DNA of 64,000 nt, taken from assembly GCA_900314755.1 (NCBI GenBank), contig OMWH01000014.1, positions 1 to 64,000 on the forward strand, given 5' to 3'. Under the pieces are notes generated by a model. It worked only from the letters and a program-made list of their open reading frames with translations. It was not told the origin of the DNA and made no database searches. The position numbers were made by a program, and so were the translations under genes. This document shows, in pieces, positions 50,650 to 61,094 of the stretch (the stretch's first letter is position 1; each line of letters begins with the position of its first letter). This DNA comes from an uncultured Prevotellaceae bacterium (GTDB lineage Bacteria; Bacteroidota; Bacteroidia; Bacteroidales; Bacteroidaceae).

Positions 50650-52364
50650 GCCGAAGGCATGATGTCCTCTATCTGCAACTGCACCTCGCCTCGCTTATAC
50701 GTATTCTCCTCAATGGTAAAGACAATGTCGAACGAGCGCTTGGACTTGATATAACGAGCCTCGGCACTCTGTCCGAAAGCAATGCCGTTCATCACGACAG
50801 CCGATTTCGAGTCTACCAGTTCCAGCTTGATATGCTCCTGATGGCGACCCACCACCTTCGACGTGCCATAGTCATAGACATTACGGGTGAGGAACAATGG
50901 TTTGGGATTCTCAGGACCATGAGGAGCGAGACGACGCAAATCGTTATGCAGCTTCTTGGAGATATCCTTGAAGTCTATCTCCTCGTCAATCTCCAGTGTC
51001 GGCAGTGTCTGTTCTGGCAGAATATGACTGGTGACATACTCTTGGAAACGGCGGCGGAACTCCGGGATGTTCTCCTGTCTGAGTGTCAAGCCGACGGCAT
51101 AGGTATGTCCACCGAAGTTCTCCAACAAGTCACGGCAACTCTTGATGGCATCGTAGATGTCGAAGCCGGCGACACTACGTGCAGAGCCTGAGGCGATACC
51201 GTCAATGATGGTCAGGACAACGGTAGGACGGTAATAGAGCTCCGTCAGACGGGAGGCGACAATGCCTACCACCCCTTTCTTCCATCCCTCGTCATAGAGG
51301 ACAATAGACTGCATGTGCTGCTGGCTTTCCAGTCGCGCCACAATCTCGTTCGCCTCTTTGGTCATCTCCTTGTCAACATCCTTGCGCTGCTCATTATACT
51401 CATTGATGCGGTTAGCCTCAGTGAGTGCTTTCTGCAAGTCTTTCTCCACCAGTAACTCTACCGCTTCCTTACCGTTCTGCATACGACCACTGGCATTGAT
51501 ACGGGGACCGATCTTAAAGACGATATCACTCATCGTCAGCTCACGACCCGTGAGACCGCAGATGTCGATAATCGCCTTCAGTCCGATAGACGCACTTTGG
51601 TTCAGCTGTTTCAGTCCGTGGAAGGCAAGGATGCGGTTCTCACCTGCGACAGGGACTAAGTCGGCGGCAATACTCACCGCACAGAGGTCAAGCAGGGGAA
51701 TCAGACGGGCAAAGGGAATACCGTTATTCTTGGCAAACGCCTGCATCAGCTTGAACCCCACACCACATCCGCACAGATCCTTGAAAGGATAGGTGGAGTC
51801 TTCCCGTTTCGGATTAAGGATAGCGACGGCAGGCGGCATCACCTCATCAGGGACATGGTGGTCGCAGATGATGAAGTCGATACCCTGCTGTTTCGCATAG
51901 CTAATCTCCTCGACAGCCTTGATACCGCAGTCGAGAACGATAATCAGTTTTACACCAGACTCCTTCGCAAAGTCTATTCCCTTGATACTGACCCCATAGC
52001 CTTCCTCTTCACGGTTAGGGATATAATACTCTATATTGGAATAGAACTGCTGCAGGAACTTGTATACTAATGCCACCGCAGTACACCCGTCAACATCGTA
52101 GTCGCCATACACCATGATACGCTCCTTGCGCCCCATGGCATCATTCAGACGGTCGACGGCAACGTCCATATCATTCATCAGGAACGGGTCGATAAGCTCG
52201 TTCAGCATTGGTCTGAAGAATCGCTTTGCCGCACTCTCCGTCTTGATGCCGCGACCAATCAGCAGGTCAGCGACGATAGGACTCATGCCTATCTTTTCCG
52301 CTAATTCCTTAGCCGCTTGCTGTCTTTCGGATGTAGGTGGTTTGTAATTCCATTTAAATTGCAT
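50637..52364 (-). CDS. recJ: Single-strand DNA exonuclease RecJ
   Basis: 575 aa. DHH-family 5'-3' single-strand nuclease. Motifs: VYGDYDVDGCTAVALV (I), LDCGIKAVEEISYA (II), ICDHHVPD (III, DHH), NPKREDSTYPFKDLCGCGV, GPRINASGRM and the DHHA1-like motif SVAGFDIYDAIKSC, LENFGGHTYAVGL (GGH). The C-terminal ~100 residues form the OB-like domain. It starts 1 bp after the C1 aminopeptidase gene and is followed by recQ 10 bp later. Confidence 0.95.
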   Translation of the reverse strand: MQFKWNYKPPTSERQQAAKELAEKIGMSPIVADLLIGRGIKTESAAKRFFRPMLNELIDPFLMNDMDVAVDRLNDAMGRKERIMVYGDYDVDGCTAVALVYKFLQQFYSNIEYYIPNREEEGYGVSIKGIDFAKESGVKLIIVLDCGIKAVEEISYAKQQGIDFIICDHHVPDEVMPPAVAILNPKREDSTYPFKDLCGCGVGFKLMQAFAKNNGIPFARLIPLLDLCAVSIAADLVPVAGENRILAFHGLKQLNQSASIGLKAIIDICGLTGRELTMSDIVFKIGPRINASGRMQNGKEAVELLVEKDLQKALTEANRINEYNEQRKDVDKEMTKEANEIVARLESQQHMQSIVLYDEGWKKGVVGIVASRLTELYYRPTVVLTIIDGIASGSARSVAGFDIYDAIKSCRDLLENFGGHTYAVGLTLRQENIPEFRRRFQEYVTSHILPEQTLPTLEIDEEIDFKDISKKLHNDLRRLAPHGPENPKPLFLTRNVYDYGTSKVVGRHQEHIKLELVDSKSAVVMNGIAFGQSAEARYIKSKRSFDIVFTIEENTYKRGEVQLQIEDIMPSANEK

Positions 52365-52365
52365 T

Positions 52366-53568
52366 TTAAAGTCCGAGTTTCTTGCGGATATCCTTGGGTA
52401 TAGCGTTCTTATTGATGGTATAGTCCATCGTGTTGGCAGCGATGAAGGTCTTGGTCATGTACCAGATACCTTTATAGTCACCACTCTCACCCCAAGAGTT
52501 CTTTACCATGTAGTACTCCTTGCCATTCTGGTCCTTGGCGATGCCGTAGATCAGCATGCCATGGTCGTCTGTCAACTCCCAGTTGTCGTAACGCTCCTGA
52601 CGCATCTTCTGAGTGGGAACAATCTCAGGAACGGTGCAGCCGAGAGAGTCGATGAGGTTACGTTTCTTGGCGGCAGACAGTTTCAGCCAGCGTGCCATGT
52701 CAGAACCCTGCATGCTCTCTGTCTTCTTGGTGTCAATGGCATAGGCGAGACCCTGACGGGTGAAACCGTCCTCTGACACGTCACCACCCCATGCTACGGT
52801 ATAACCGTTCATGATGGCATTGTCAATGATCTTCATCATCTCGTCCATGGGTACATTATAAGACAGTGGGTTGCGCCAGTTATCCTGTACCTCAACAGCA
52901 AAGGCTGTATAGAAAGGACGATGGGTATAGCTGGTGATACTTACATAGTCGTTCCAGTCAAGACCAAGGCTGGCGGCGAAAGTCTGTGGGGTATAGGTCT
53001 TGCCCTCATAAGTGAAGCTCTCAGGACACTTACCTAAGTAAGCGTCGAGGATTCCCTGCAAACCGACTTTCCACTGCGGGGAAATCTTCTTTGCCTTGTT
53101 TTTGGACACTGCCTCCACGTATGGCTCCATCAGGGAGAAGAACTCATTGAAGTTATTCAGAGAGTCACCATAGAGGGAACCGGGAAAAGGCATGGCATCC
53201 TCTGGGCAGATACCATAGTTTTGCAGTACGTAATGCACGTCATAAGCAGAGCCGCCCTGCGAGAACTGACAGTCACCATGCAGGCGTACCACCTGAATGG
53301 CACGGTCCATATAGTTCTTGTTGGCAACGAAACTCTCACAAAGGTCATAAGTCTTACCTGTTTTCTTCAGGATTTCCGCCTCAAAGAAGGAAAGGGTAGA
53401 GTAATCCCAGCACGTACCACTGCGGTTCTGGTCCTTGATAGAGGTGATAGGATTCTCCTTGATCACCGTGAAAACGGGTTTGTTCTTGTTGGCGGATTCT
53501 TTCTTCTCTTCCGCTTGTGCACCGACAGCTACCATTGCCATCAGTGCGAGGGTTAAAATCTTTCTCAT
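52366..53568 (-). CDS. C1-family aminopeptidase (bleomycin hydrolase / PepC type), exported
   Basis: 400 aa. The N terminus MRKILTLALMAMVAVGAQAE is a signal peptide, so unlike classical PepC this member is periplasmic or surface-located. The papain-fold catalytic triad is visible: Cys in NRSGTCWDYSTLSFFEAE (near residue 52), His in LTDDHGMLIYG and Asn in YMVKNSWGESGDYKG. PepC-specific segments include VARLHGD-like VVRLHGDCQFSQGGSAYDV and YGICPEDAMPFPG. It releases N-terminal amino acids from peptides. It lies between the aminopeptidase P gene (13 bp) and recJ (1 bp), so the two peptidases may be a peptide-utilisation pair. Confidence 0.9.
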   Translation of the reverse strand: MRKILTLALMAMVAVGAQAEEKKESANKNKPVFTVIKENPITSIKDQNRSGTCWDYSTLSFFEAEILKKTGKTYDLCESFVANKNYMDRAIQVVRLHGDCQFSQGGSAYDVHYVLQNYGICPEDAMPFPGSLYGDSLNNFNEFFSLMEPYVEAVSKNKAKKISPQWKVGLQGILDAYLGKCPESFTYEGKTYTPQTFAASLGLDWNDYVSITSYTHRPFYTAFAVEVQDNWRNPLSYNVPMDEMMKIIDNAIMNGYTVAWGGDVSEDGFTRQGLAYAIDTKKTESMQGSDMARWLKLSAAKKRNLIDSLGCTVPEIVPTQKMRQERYDNWELTDDHGMLIYGIAKDQNGKEYYMVKNSWGESGDYKGIWYMTKTFIAANTMDYTINKNAIPKDIRKKLGL

Positions 53569-53581
53569 TGTCCTTTTATTT

Positions 53582-54979
53582 TTAATTATTACTCATATAT
53601 TCTTCCAGTTCGTGAGGATGATAGGGAATACGTTTCGTTCCTAAGAAACGACAGCCGTCCTTTGTAATCAGGACATCATCCTCTATGCGGATACCGCCAA
53701 AGTCTTTGTAGGTTTCCAGTTTCTCGAAGTTGATGAACTCCTTGCAGTGTCCATTCGTCTTCCACTCGTCAATGAGGGCGGGGATGAAATAGATACCGGG
53801 CTCATCGGTTACCACGAAACCTTCTTCCAGTCGGCGTCCCATGCGCAGACAGTTGGTACCGAACTGCTCCAGGTTGGGACGGGTCTCCTCGTCAAAGCCT
53901 ACGTATATCTGTCCGAGTCCTTCCATGTCGTGAACGTCCATACCCATCATGTGCCCTAAGCCGTGGGGCAGGAACATGGCATGGGCACCAGCACGGACAG
54001 CCTCCTCGGTATCACCCTTCATGAGCCCGAGTTCTTTCAGACGGTCTGTCATCATGCGGCATACGGCAAAGTGTACATCCATGTATCTCACACCAGGTTT
54101 TGCCACCTCTAAGACATAGTCATGACAAGCTTCCACGATGGAGTATATCTCCAGTTGCCGCTGGTCAAATTTCCCAGAGACTGGCATGGTGCGGGTATGG
54201 TCGGAGCAGTAGTCGTCTAACTCACATCCTGCGTCGCAGAGTGCCAGTCTTCCTGCCTCCAGTTTCGCCTCAGAAGGATTACCATGCATTATCTCGCCAT
54301 GCTGACTGAAGATGGTGGCGAAACTCGTGCCATTTGCCAGTGAGCGGGCAATACCATCAACCTGTCCGCCAACGAAACGTTCCGTCACACCAGGTTTGAT
54401 GAGCAATTGAGCGGTAGTATGCATGGCATAGCCAACATCACAAGCACGGTCAATAGCGGCAATCTCCTGTGCCTCCTTGGTGGCACGCATCTTCACCACG
54501 GCATGTATCAGTTTCAAAGAGGCAGCCTCCTTTTGTTGTGAGGGATGGATACCTAGCAAATCCATGATCTGTATCTTGGTGTCGTAGCGATAGGGAGGGA
54601 GGAAGTGGATGTTCCTGTGTGCACTGATGGCATCCCTGCACACAGTGCTGAGAAATTTCATCGGGGCAGTCTTGCTGACTCCCACCTCGGCAGCCAAATC
54701 GCTGACGGAAGGTGTGAATCCCATCCAGACGATATCCTCTACATCTATATCGTCACCGAAGATTGTTTCTTCGTCATTGTCAATATCTATGACACCTACC
54801 AGTCCGTCACGGTGCTGTCCGAAATAATATATGAACGAAGAGTCTTGCCGCATGGGGGCATAACAGTTGGCAGGATAGTTGCATGGTGCCTCATTGTTTC
54901 CAAAGAGTACGATGATACCTTCGCCTACCATTTTCTTTAGTCCAGCACGACGCTGGATGTATGTGTTTTTATCAAACAT
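53582..54979 (-). CDS. Aminopeptidase P family metallopeptidase (Xaa-Pro aminopeptidase)
   Basis: 465 aa, no signal peptide. An N-terminal creatinase-like domain (about 1-150, RAGLKKMVGEGIIVLFGNNE) is followed by the pita-bread M24 domain. Metal ligands are visible in LALCDAGCELDDYCSDHTRT (two Asp), FLPHGLGHMMGMDVHD (His), VVTDEPGIYF (Glu) and GIRIEDDVLIT (Glu). It removes N-terminal residues before proline. It is the first gene of a minus-strand run with the C1 peptidase, recJ and recQ. Its -7 element (55016-55023) lies back to back with the patatin promoter. Confidence 0.93.
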   Translation of the reverse strand: MFDKNTYIQRRAGLKKMVGEGIIVLFGNNEAPCNYPANCYAPMRQDSSFIYYFGQHRDGLVGVIDIDNDEETIFGDDIDVEDIVWMGFTPSVSDLAAEVGVSKTAPMKFLSTVCRDAISAHRNIHFLPPYRYDTKIQIMDLLGIHPSQQKEAASLKLIHAVVKMRATKEAQEIAAIDRACDVGYAMHTTAQLLIKPGVTERFVGGQVDGIARSLANGTSFATIFSQHGEIMHGNPSEAKLEAGRLALCDAGCELDDYCSDHTRTMPVSGKFDQRQLEIYSIVEACHDYVLEVAKPGVRYMDVHFAVCRMMTDRLKELGLMKGDTEEAVRAGAHAMFLPHGLGHMMGMDVHDMEGLGQIYVGFDEETRPNLEQFGTNCLRMGRRLEEGFVVTDEPGIYFIPALIDEWKTNGHCKEFINFEKLETYKDFGGIRIEDDVLITKDGCRFLGTKRIPYHPHELEEYMSNN

Positions 54980-55015
54980 ATTTCAAGTTTTCGGTTATAT
55001 TGTCTATTTTGTATG

Positions 55016-55023
55016 CAAAGTTA
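55016..55023 (-). promoter_or_regulatory. -7 element of the aminopeptidase P gene
   Basis: TAACTTTG on the minus strand, 36 bp before the start codon. Confidence 0.65.
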
Positions 55024-55045
55024 CACATTATTTATTAAAATGTAC

Positions 55046-55053
55046 TACCTTTG
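55046..55053 (+). promoter_or_regulatory. -7 element of the first patatin gene
   Basis: TACCTTTG, 19 bp before ATG 55073. It rules out earlier in-frame ATGs at 55013 and 55040. The divergent -7 element lies only 22 bp away. Confidence 0.65.
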
Positions 55054-55072
55054 CATCATAAAAAGCATTAAA

Positions 55073-55921
55073 ATGCAAATTACTCCAAATACAGGATTGG
55101 TTCTTGAGGGAGGTGGAATGCGGGGCGTGTTCACCTCGGGGGTTCTTGACGCACTGATGAAATATGAGGTTTATTTCCCTTATGTCGTCGCTGTGTCGGC
55201 TGGTGCCTGTAATGGACTATCGTACATGAGTCGTCAGCCTCGGCGTGCCCGTTTCTCGAATATCGACATGCTGCAGAAGTATGATTATATCTCGTTGAAG
55301 AGCCTGATAGTTAATGGTAGTATCTTCGACCCGGAAATCCTGTATGAGCGTTTTCCTAATGAGATAGTGCCCTTCGACTATGAGGCCTATGAGCAAAACC
55401 CTGCTGTCTTTGAGGTGGTGACGACGAATTGCAAGACGGGACGTGCGATGTATCTCTCAGAGAAACATGATCACCGTCGATTGACGCAGATAGTCAAGGC
55501 ATCCAGTTCTTTGCCCTTTGTGGCGCAGATAACGACAGTGGATGGAATACCGATGCTCGATGGTGGTATTGTCGATAGCATTCCAATCATACGTGCCATT
55601 GACACTGGTCATCAGAATAATTTGGTGGTGTTAACACGTAACAGGGGATACCGCTCTATAGAACCAGACATCAAGATTCCCAAGTTCGTCTATAGTGAAT
55701 ATCCCCGACTGAGGGTGGCACTGAGCCGTAGAGTCGAGGAATACAATAAGCAGCTCGAACTGATTGAACGTATGGAGGACAGGGGGGAGGTCATCGTTAT
55801 CCGTCCTGAGCGTCCTTTGGAGGTGGGGCGTATCTGTGAGGATGTGGAAAAACTGGAACGCCTCTATGAAGAAGGGTTCCAGTTAGGTGAGAAGTTTATT
55901 CTTTCAGCAGGTCTGGCCTGA
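55073..55921 (+). CDS. Patatin-like phospholipase, copy 1
   Basis: 282 aa from ATG 55073. Serine-Asp dyad lipid acyl hydrolase. The oxyanion loop is [16 protein letters not shown], the nucleophile elbow is [17 protein letters not shown] (G-x-S-x-G variant with Ser near residue 45), and the catalytic Asp is in [12 protein letters not shown]. There is no signal peptide, so it is cytoplasmic or peripheral. It is a paralogue of the minus-strand patatin at 56563-57411 (same length, similar C-terminal [11 protein letters not shown] and [11 protein letters not shown] segments). Its 3' end overlaps the 3' end of trmD by 26 bp in convergent orientation. Confidence 0.9.
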   Translation: MQITPNTGLVLEGGGMRGVFTSGVLDALMKYEVYFPYVVAVSAGACNGLSYMSRQPRRARFSNIDMLQKYDYISLKSLIVNGSIFDPEILYERFPNEIVPFDYEAYEQNPAVFEVVTTNCKTGRAMYLSEKHDHRRLTQIVKASSSLPFVAQITTVDGIPMLDGGIVDSIPIIRAIDTGHQNNLVVLTRNRGYRSIEPDIKIPKFVYSEYPRLRVALSRRVEEYNKQLELIERMEDRGEVIVIRPERPLEVGRICEDVEKLERLYEEGFQLGEKFILSAGLA

Positions 55922-56573
55922 GCTTACGGGTACGCTCCATCGCCTGCTCTAGTTCCCAGTTGCGAATCTTCGCCTCATTACCTGATAATAGGATGTCAGG
56001 AACTTTCCATCCTTTATAGTCGGCAGGACGGGTATAGATGGGAGCCGCAAGGAGGTCGTCCTGGAAACAGTCGCTCAGTGCAGACTGCTCGTCACCAATA
56101 ACGCCTGGCACAACCCGGACAATGGCATCAGCTATCATTGCCGCTACTAACTCGCCTCCAGTCAATACGAAGTCTCCGATTGATATCTCCTTGGTAATCA
56201 GGTGGTCACGTACTCTTTGGTCAATTCCTTTATAATGCCCTGCAAGGATGATGAGATTTCCTTTTAGCGAAAGTTCATTAGCCATGTGTTGGTCGAAACG
56301 CTCTCCGTCTGGAGAGGTGAAAATCACCTCATCATAGTCACGTTCAGCTTTCAGTGCTGTGATACAACGGTCGATAGGCTCACACTGCATCACCATGCCT
56401 GCTGAGCCTCCATACGGATAGTCGTCAACACGTCTCCATTTGTCGAGTGTATAGTCACGTAGGTTGTGTAACCGTATCTCGGCAAGTCCTTTTTTCTCTG
56501 CGCGAGCCAGTATCGATTCATGTACGAATCCCTCTAGCATCTCGGGCAATACTGTGATAATATCAATACGCAT
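55896..56573 (-). CDS. trmD: tRNA (guanine-N1-)-methyltransferase TrmD
   Basis: 225 aa. It methylates G37 of tRNAs with a G36G37 sequence, preventing +1 frameshifts. SPOUT-class knot motifs: [35 protein letters not shown] split before [44 protein letters not shown] and [14 protein letters not shown]. Its start overlaps the patatin copy 2 stop by 11 bp, and its end overlaps the convergent patatin copy 1 by 26 bp, so it is locked between two paralogues. Confidence 0.95.
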   Translation of the reverse strand: MRIDIITVLPEMLEGFVHESILARAEKKGLAEIRLHNLRDYTLDKWRRVDDYPYGGSAGMVMQCEPIDRCITALKAERDYDEVIFTSPDGERFDQHMANELSLKGNLIILAGHYKGIDQRVRDHLITKEISIGDFVLTGGELVAAMIADAIVRVVPGVIGDEQSALSDCFQDDLLAAPIYTRPADYKGWKVPDILLSGNEAKIRNWELEQAMERTRKLRPDLLKE

Positions 56574-57411
56574 AAAATTCCTTGATTTTTTCTATATATC
56601 GTTCACCCACATCTCTTCCTAACTCATAGACATGCCGCATCTGGTCGGGGTTATGGGAAATATGGCCGATGGGGATTTTTCCCTCAGGACGTATCACGAG
56701 ACAACGTCCTTCTTGTTCCGCTTTTGCCACATATGCCAGTTCATGATTATACATGATGTGCCGTTCATCCATCGCCTTGATCATGTCAGGATATTTCCGC
56801 AGGGCGATGCGCATGATGGGCATCAGCTTGTTGGGCTCTTTCACAAACCCCTCAGGCTGTGTCAGGATAACCACGTTACGATTGTAGCCCTGTGACTCGA
56901 AATATGCTAAGGGGATAGAGTCGGAAACACCTCCGTCAAGCAACTGGTGTCCTTGTACGTTGACAATCTTTGAAGCCAGTGGCATTGATGCCGATGCCCT
57001 AAGCCATTCCAGTTCGTCATAGTCCACGTGGTCGATGTCATGGTAGACAGCCCTTCCCGTCAGTACATCGGTACAAACAACGGTAAACTGCATGGGGCTT
57101 TGCTCGAAAGTCTGAGTGTCGAAGATATCGTATTCGTAAGGGACGATATGGTAACCGAACTCGGCATTGAAATAATCTCCGCTCCGCAATAGGGAGCGCA
57201 GTCCGCTATAACGGGAGTCTTTGGCAAAACGGGTGTTATAGCGGATGGCGCGTCCTGGTTGTCGGGATTTGTAGTTGCATCCGAAGGCGGCACCTGCCGA
57301 TACACCAATAAGTCCGTCTGGCCAGATGTCGTGTTCCATCATCACGTCCGTCACGCCAGCCGTCCACAGCCCTCGCATCGCACCGCCTTCCAATACCAAT
57401 CCTCGCTTCAT
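56563..57411 (-). CDS. Patatin-like phospholipase, copy 2
   Basis: 282 aa. Oxyanion loop [18 protein letters not shown], nucleophile elbow [19 protein letters not shown] and catalytic Asp in [15 protein letters not shown]. It is the same length as copy 1, with clear similarity along the whole chain but many substitutions, so the duplication is old. It lies in a minus-strand run sstT, GH3, patatin, trmD, with 15 bp to the GH3 stop and an 11-bp overlap with trmD. The substrate is unknown. Confidence 0.9.
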   Translation of the reverse strand: MKRGLVLEGGAMRGLWTAGVTDVMMEHDIWPDGLIGVSAGAAFGCNYKSRQPGRAIRYNTRFAKDSRYSGLRSLLRSGDYFNAEFGYHIVPYEYDIFDTQTFEQSPMQFTVVCTDVLTGRAVYHDIDHVDYDELEWLRASASMPLASKIVNVQGHQLLDGGVSDSIPLAYFESQGYNRNVVILTQPEGFVKEPNKLMPIMRIALRKYPDMIKAMDERHIMYNHELAYVAKAEQEGRCLVIRPEGKIPIGHISHNPDQMRHVYELGRDVGERYIEKIKEFYAY

Positions 57412-57426
57412 GCTCGTACCTTATTA

Positions 57427-59748
57427 TTATATATTAGGCTCATCCCAGACTTTGGTTTGCTTACATGCTGTACCAACCGTTTGGTTGGCTATCTTCAGCA
57501 TGAAGTCGCCCTCTTCGAGTGTCCAACGACCGTCAGCACCTACGAATGCGAGTTTTTTGGCGGGTAACTGGAAGGTGACTGTCTTTGTCTCACCTGGTTG
57601 AAGGGCTATCTTCGTGAAGTCACGTAAACGCTTGTTGTCAGGAACGATAGAGGCAACGAGGTCACTTGAGTAGAGGAGTACAGCCTCTTTGCCGGCACGA
57701 CTACCAGTGTTCTTTACATCAACAGAGACTGTTAGAACATCATCTGCAGTAAACTGGTTCTTGTCGACTTTCAGGTTAGAATACTCGTAAGTAGTATAGC
57801 TCATGCCGTAGCCGAAGGGCCATTGCAGGCTGACTTTCGCATCATAGTTATATGCACCAGCCATTGTACCTACTTCCTCGCTTACCTTATAGTCGTATGT
57901 GTTCAGGGAGTTAATCTCACGAGGATAGGTGTATGGCATCTTTGCAGAGAAGTTGGCATCACCGGCAAGCAGGTTGGCAAGGGCATCACCGCCATAGTTT
58001 CCGGGAATCAGAATGTTTACCACAGCTTTGGCAAGTGGTTCGATATCAGCAATCAGACGAGGGCGTCCCTCGTTGAGAATGAGGATGATGGGTTTCCCTG
58101 TCTTGGCAAGTTCCTTGACGAGGTTACGCTGGTTCTCTGACAACCAGAGGTCGGTGAGGTTACCGGGAGTTTCTGTATACGAGTTCTCACCGATGCAGGC
58201 GATGATGACATCAGCATCTGTTGCGGCTTTGACGGCTTTTTCTATCTGGGGCTCGTTCTCGTCATAATAAGCACCGTCTTCATTATAGGTCACACCTTGT
58301 TCAAGGATGACATTCCCTTTTCCGTATTTATTGCAGAGTGCTTCATAGATGGTATTGTATTTCTCTGAGAGATCCTCTGCTTTGGAGCCTTGCCACGTAT
58401 AACTCCATCCGCCATGCAGACAACGCATCTGGTTGGCGTTAGGACCAGTCAGCAGGATCTTCTTGCCCTTGGCGAGAGGAAGTATGTTCCCATCGTTCTT
58501 CAAAAGAACCTCTGATTCCTCTGCAGCTGTTAGAGAAGCTTGGGCAAACTCTTCACAGCCAAACTTCTCAAAACCTTTACCACCCGTGTTAGGCTCATCG
58601 AAAAGTCCGAGACGGTATTTCGCACGGAGGATACGGCGTACGGCATCGTCAATACGGGACATCTTCACCTTGCCTTCGTTGACAAGTTCTTTCAGCAGCA
58701 CACAGAACTCAACACTATAAGGGTCCATCGACATATCGATACCAGCGTTGATGGCAATGCGGATAGCATCCTTCTTGTCTTTTGCCACCTTCTCACGAGT
58801 GAAGAGGTTATTAATGTCTGCCCAGTCGGTAACAAGGAAGCCATCCCACTGCAGATCTTCCTTTAACCACTTAGTGAGATACTCATAGCTGGCATGAACA
58901 GGAACACCGTTGATAGAGGCAGAGTTAACCATCATGGTGAGCGTTCCGGCAAGAGCAGCTTGCTTGAAGGGCTCGAAATACTTCTCACGAATCATCTGTG
59001 GAGAGAGATAGGCGGGGGTACGGTCTTTACCTGTCCAAGGGGCACCGTATGCGAAATAGTGCTTGGTACTGGTTCCCACATGGAAGCGGTCAATATGGTT
59101 GGGGTCTTCACCCTGATATCCTTTGATTTCAGCTACCACCATCTTCGAGTTTAGGATGGCATCCTCACCGAAACTCTCATACACACGGGGCCAGCGTGGG
59201 TCACGGCTCAGGTCAACAACAGGGTTGTATACCCATGGACAGTTTGCCGCACGGCTCTCATAGGCGGTAATCTCTGCGCCTCTGAAGGCAAGGTCCGTGT
59301 TGAAAGAGGCACCAATGTTAATAGGCTGGGGGAATAGTGTTCCACCTTGTGTGTATGTCACACCGTGGTTGTGGTCGAGTCCATAGATATCAGGAATACC
59401 TATGTATTTCATTGATTTCTTCTGAATCAACTGAATCCATTCTTGCCACTGAGACACACTGGCGGCACGGGTGGCTGGCGCATTCAGGATAGAACCCACC
59501 TTCCATTTTGAGATAAGGGTGTCAAGCATCGTTTCGTTCAGTGTCCAAGTACGTGTGCTCCAGTCTGTCTTTCCCATCACGTCAAGGTTCAGTTCTAACA
59601 TCTGTCCGATTTTCTCGTCCAGAGTCATCTTTGAGAGTGTTTTCTCAACTTTCGCTTCTAAAGCCGCATCACGTGGGATAGCTGGCTTCTGTGCCTGTGC
59701 TGCAAACGTTGTGCAACTTAGCAGTAATACAAATAGTTTTGTTTTCAT
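57427..59748 (-). CDS. Glycoside hydrolase family 3 beta-glucosidase, periplasmic
   Basis: 773 aa with a signal peptide ([19 protein letters not shown]). The N-terminal GH3 barrel (about 30-400) has [28 protein letters not shown]-like [14 protein letters not shown], and [15 protein letters not shown] with the nucleophilic Asp near residue 300. The (alpha/beta)6 domain (about 420-640) has [15 protein letters not shown] and [18 protein letters not shown], which contains the acid/base region. The C-terminal fibronectin III-like domain is about 665-770 ([20 protein letters not shown]). It is BglX-like and would release glucose from beta-linked oligosaccharides in the periplasm. It follows sstT by 2 bp. 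Confidence 0.93.
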   Translation of the reverse strand: MKTKLFVLLLSCTTFAAQAQKPAIPRDAALEAKVEKTLSKMTLDEKIGQMLELNLDVMGKTDWSTRTWTLNETMLDTLISKWKVGSILNAPATRAASVSQWQEWIQLIQKKSMKYIGIPDIYGLDHNHGVTYTQGGTLFPQPINIGASFNTDLAFRGAEITAYESRAANCPWVYNPVVDLSRDPRWPRVYESFGEDAILNSKMVVAEIKGYQGEDPNHIDRFHVGTSTKHYFAYGAPWTGKDRTPAYLSPQMIREKYFEPFKQAALAGTLTMMVNSASINGVPVHASYEYLTKWLKEDLQWDGFLVTDWADINNLFTREKVAKDKKDAIRIAINAGIDMSMDPYSVEFCVLLKELVNEGKVKMSRIDDAVRRILRAKYRLGLFDEPNTGGKGFEKFGCEEFAQASLTAAEESEVLLKNDGNILPLAKGKKILLTGPNANQMRCLHGGWSYTWQGSKAEDLSEKYNTIYEALCNKYGKGNVILEQGVTYNEDGAYYDENEPQIEKAVKAATDADVIIACIGENSYTETPGNLTDLWLSENQRNLVKELAKTGKPIILILNEGRPRLIADIEPLAKAVVNILIPGNYGGDALANLLAGDANFSAKMPYTYPREINSLNTYDYKVSEEVGTMAGAYNYDAKVSLQWPFGYGMSYTTYEYSNLKVDKNQFTADDVLTVSVDVKNTGSRAGKEAVLLYSSDLVASIVPDNKRLRDFTKIALQPGETKTVTFQLPAKKLAFVGADGRWTLEEGDFMLKIANQTVGTACKQTKVWDEPNI

Positions 59749-59750
59749 AT

Positions 59751-60968
59751 TTAGGAATGTTTTGATTGGTCGTAATACTCAGCCGTTGCCGTGAAGAACA
59801 CGTCGGCACTGGAATTCATGGCAGTCTCCACCGAGTCCTGGACTACACCGATGATAAAACCGATAGCAACAGCCTGCATGGCAATATCGTTGCCGATACC
59901 GAAGAGTGAGCATGCCATTGGAATCAGTAATAAGGAGCCTCCAGCGACCCCCGATGTACCACATGCGGCAAGGGAGGCAATGATGCAGAGGAAAATGGCA
60001 GACCATAATGATACCTCAATACCTAATGTGTGAGCTACGGCAAGGGTCATGACGGTGATTGTCACCGCTGCTCCATTCATATTTATCGTGGCACCTAATG
60101 GGATGCTCACGGAATAGAAATCCTCGTCAAGTCCCAGTTCCTTACAGAGACTCATATTAATGGGGATATTAGCTGCCGATGAACGGGTGAAGAAAGCATT
60201 GAGTCCACTCACCTTCAAGCACTCAAAAAGTAGGGGATAGGGATTCCTCCTTGTCAGCAAGAAAGCTATCAGCGGATTGAAAAGCAGGGTGTTGACAAGC
60301 ATGCAGCCTACCAGCAACATCAGCAGATAACCGTAGGTCGTGAATATCTCCAAACCATTCTCGGACACGGTAGAGAATACCAGACCCATAATTCCGAAAG
60401 GAGCAAGCTGGATGATCCATTTTACGCAGATGGTGATAACTTCGGCTATGTCACTAACGATGTCAATCGTTGATTGACTGGCTTTGTACTTCAAACCAAT
60501 ACCTATCACAATGGACCAGAACAGGATTCCTATATAATTTGCCTCCACAATGGAAGTGACAGGGTTTGTCACCATATTATTTAATAGGTTAGTGAAGACA
60601 TCGGATAGCGTACTAGGCGCGTTTGCCATTGCTGCATCCTGTAAGTCGAGAGTGATGGGAAACAGAAAACTGCCTATCACTGCACCGATGGCAGCAATAA
60701 ACGTGCTTAACATGTATTCTGAGATAACAGTACGGAAACGTGAACCAAGTCCCTTTCCTGCTTTTGAGATGCTGGAAGCAACCAATACCATTACCAATAA
60801 AGGGGCGATAGCCTTCAGTGCGTTGACAAACATTTTGCCCAGGATGCCGATTGCTGTCCATCCCGGAACAATAAGTCCCAGCACGACACCAATGCTCAAG
60901 CCTATAAGGATGCGGAATACCAAACTAAGCTCCGACCACTTACGCAAAAGTTCTTTTATTATCTCCAT
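59751..60968 (-). CDS. sstT: Sodium:serine/threonine symporter SstT (DAACS family)
   Basis: 405 aa with eight or more membrane segments. Dicarboxylate/amino acid:cation symporter signatures: [40 protein letters not shown] (helical hairpin 1, serine-rich), [20 protein letters not shown] (NMDGT-like motif, here NMNGA) and [17 protein letters not shown] (hairpin 2). The SSAANIP segment and the length fit SstT better than GltP or DctA. It imports serine and threonine with Na+. The promoter leaves a leader of only about 8 bp after the -7 element. Confidence 0.9.
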   Translation of the reverse strand: MEIIKELLRKWSELSLVFRILIGLSIGVVLGLIVPGWTAIGILGKMFVNALKAIAPLLVMVLVASSISKAGKGLGSRFRTVISEYMLSTFIAAIGAVIGSFLFPITLDLQDAAMANAPSTLSDVFTNLLNNMVTNPVTSIVEANYIGILFWSIVIGIGLKYKASQSTIDIVSDIAEVITICVKWIIQLAPFGIMGLVFSTVSENGLEIFTTYGYLLMLLVGCMLVNTLLFNPLIAFLLTRRNPYPLLFECLKVSGLNAFFTRSSAANIPINMSLCKELGLDEDFYSVSIPLGATINMNGAAVTITVMTLAVAHTLGIEVSLWSAIFLCIIASLAACGTSGVAGGSLLLIPMACSLFGIGNDIAMQAVAIGFIIGVVQDSVETAMNSSADVFFTATAEYYDQSKHS

Positions 60969-60976
60969 ACAGCCTA

Positions 60977-60984
60977 CAAAGATA
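60977..60984 (-). promoter_or_regulatory. -7 element of the sstT operon
   Basis: TATCTTTG on the minus strand, 8 bp before the start codon, giving a very short or absent 5' UTR. Confidence 0.6.
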
Positions 60985-61017
60985 CATATTTTATTTTATA
61001 TATCCTTCTGCAGAGGC

Positions 61018-61060
61018 AAAAAAAGACTTCGAGTTGCCCATACGGGTAATGCTCGAAGTC
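61018..61060 (-). terminator. Rho-independent terminator of pheS
   Basis: GACTTCGAG and CTCGAAGTC form a perfect 9-bp stem. On the minus strand it is followed by a T-run of seven. Confidence 0.85.
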
Positions 61061-61094
61061 AAATCGGTATTGATGAGGAGTCTTTGTTACAGCG

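Noticed and set aside
57427-59748. Polysaccharide utilisation locus around the GH3 and TonB genes
   Set aside because: No SusC/SusD pair is present. The GH3 gene is in a run with sstT, patatin and trmD, and the TonB receptor is 10 kb away with its own sigma cassette.
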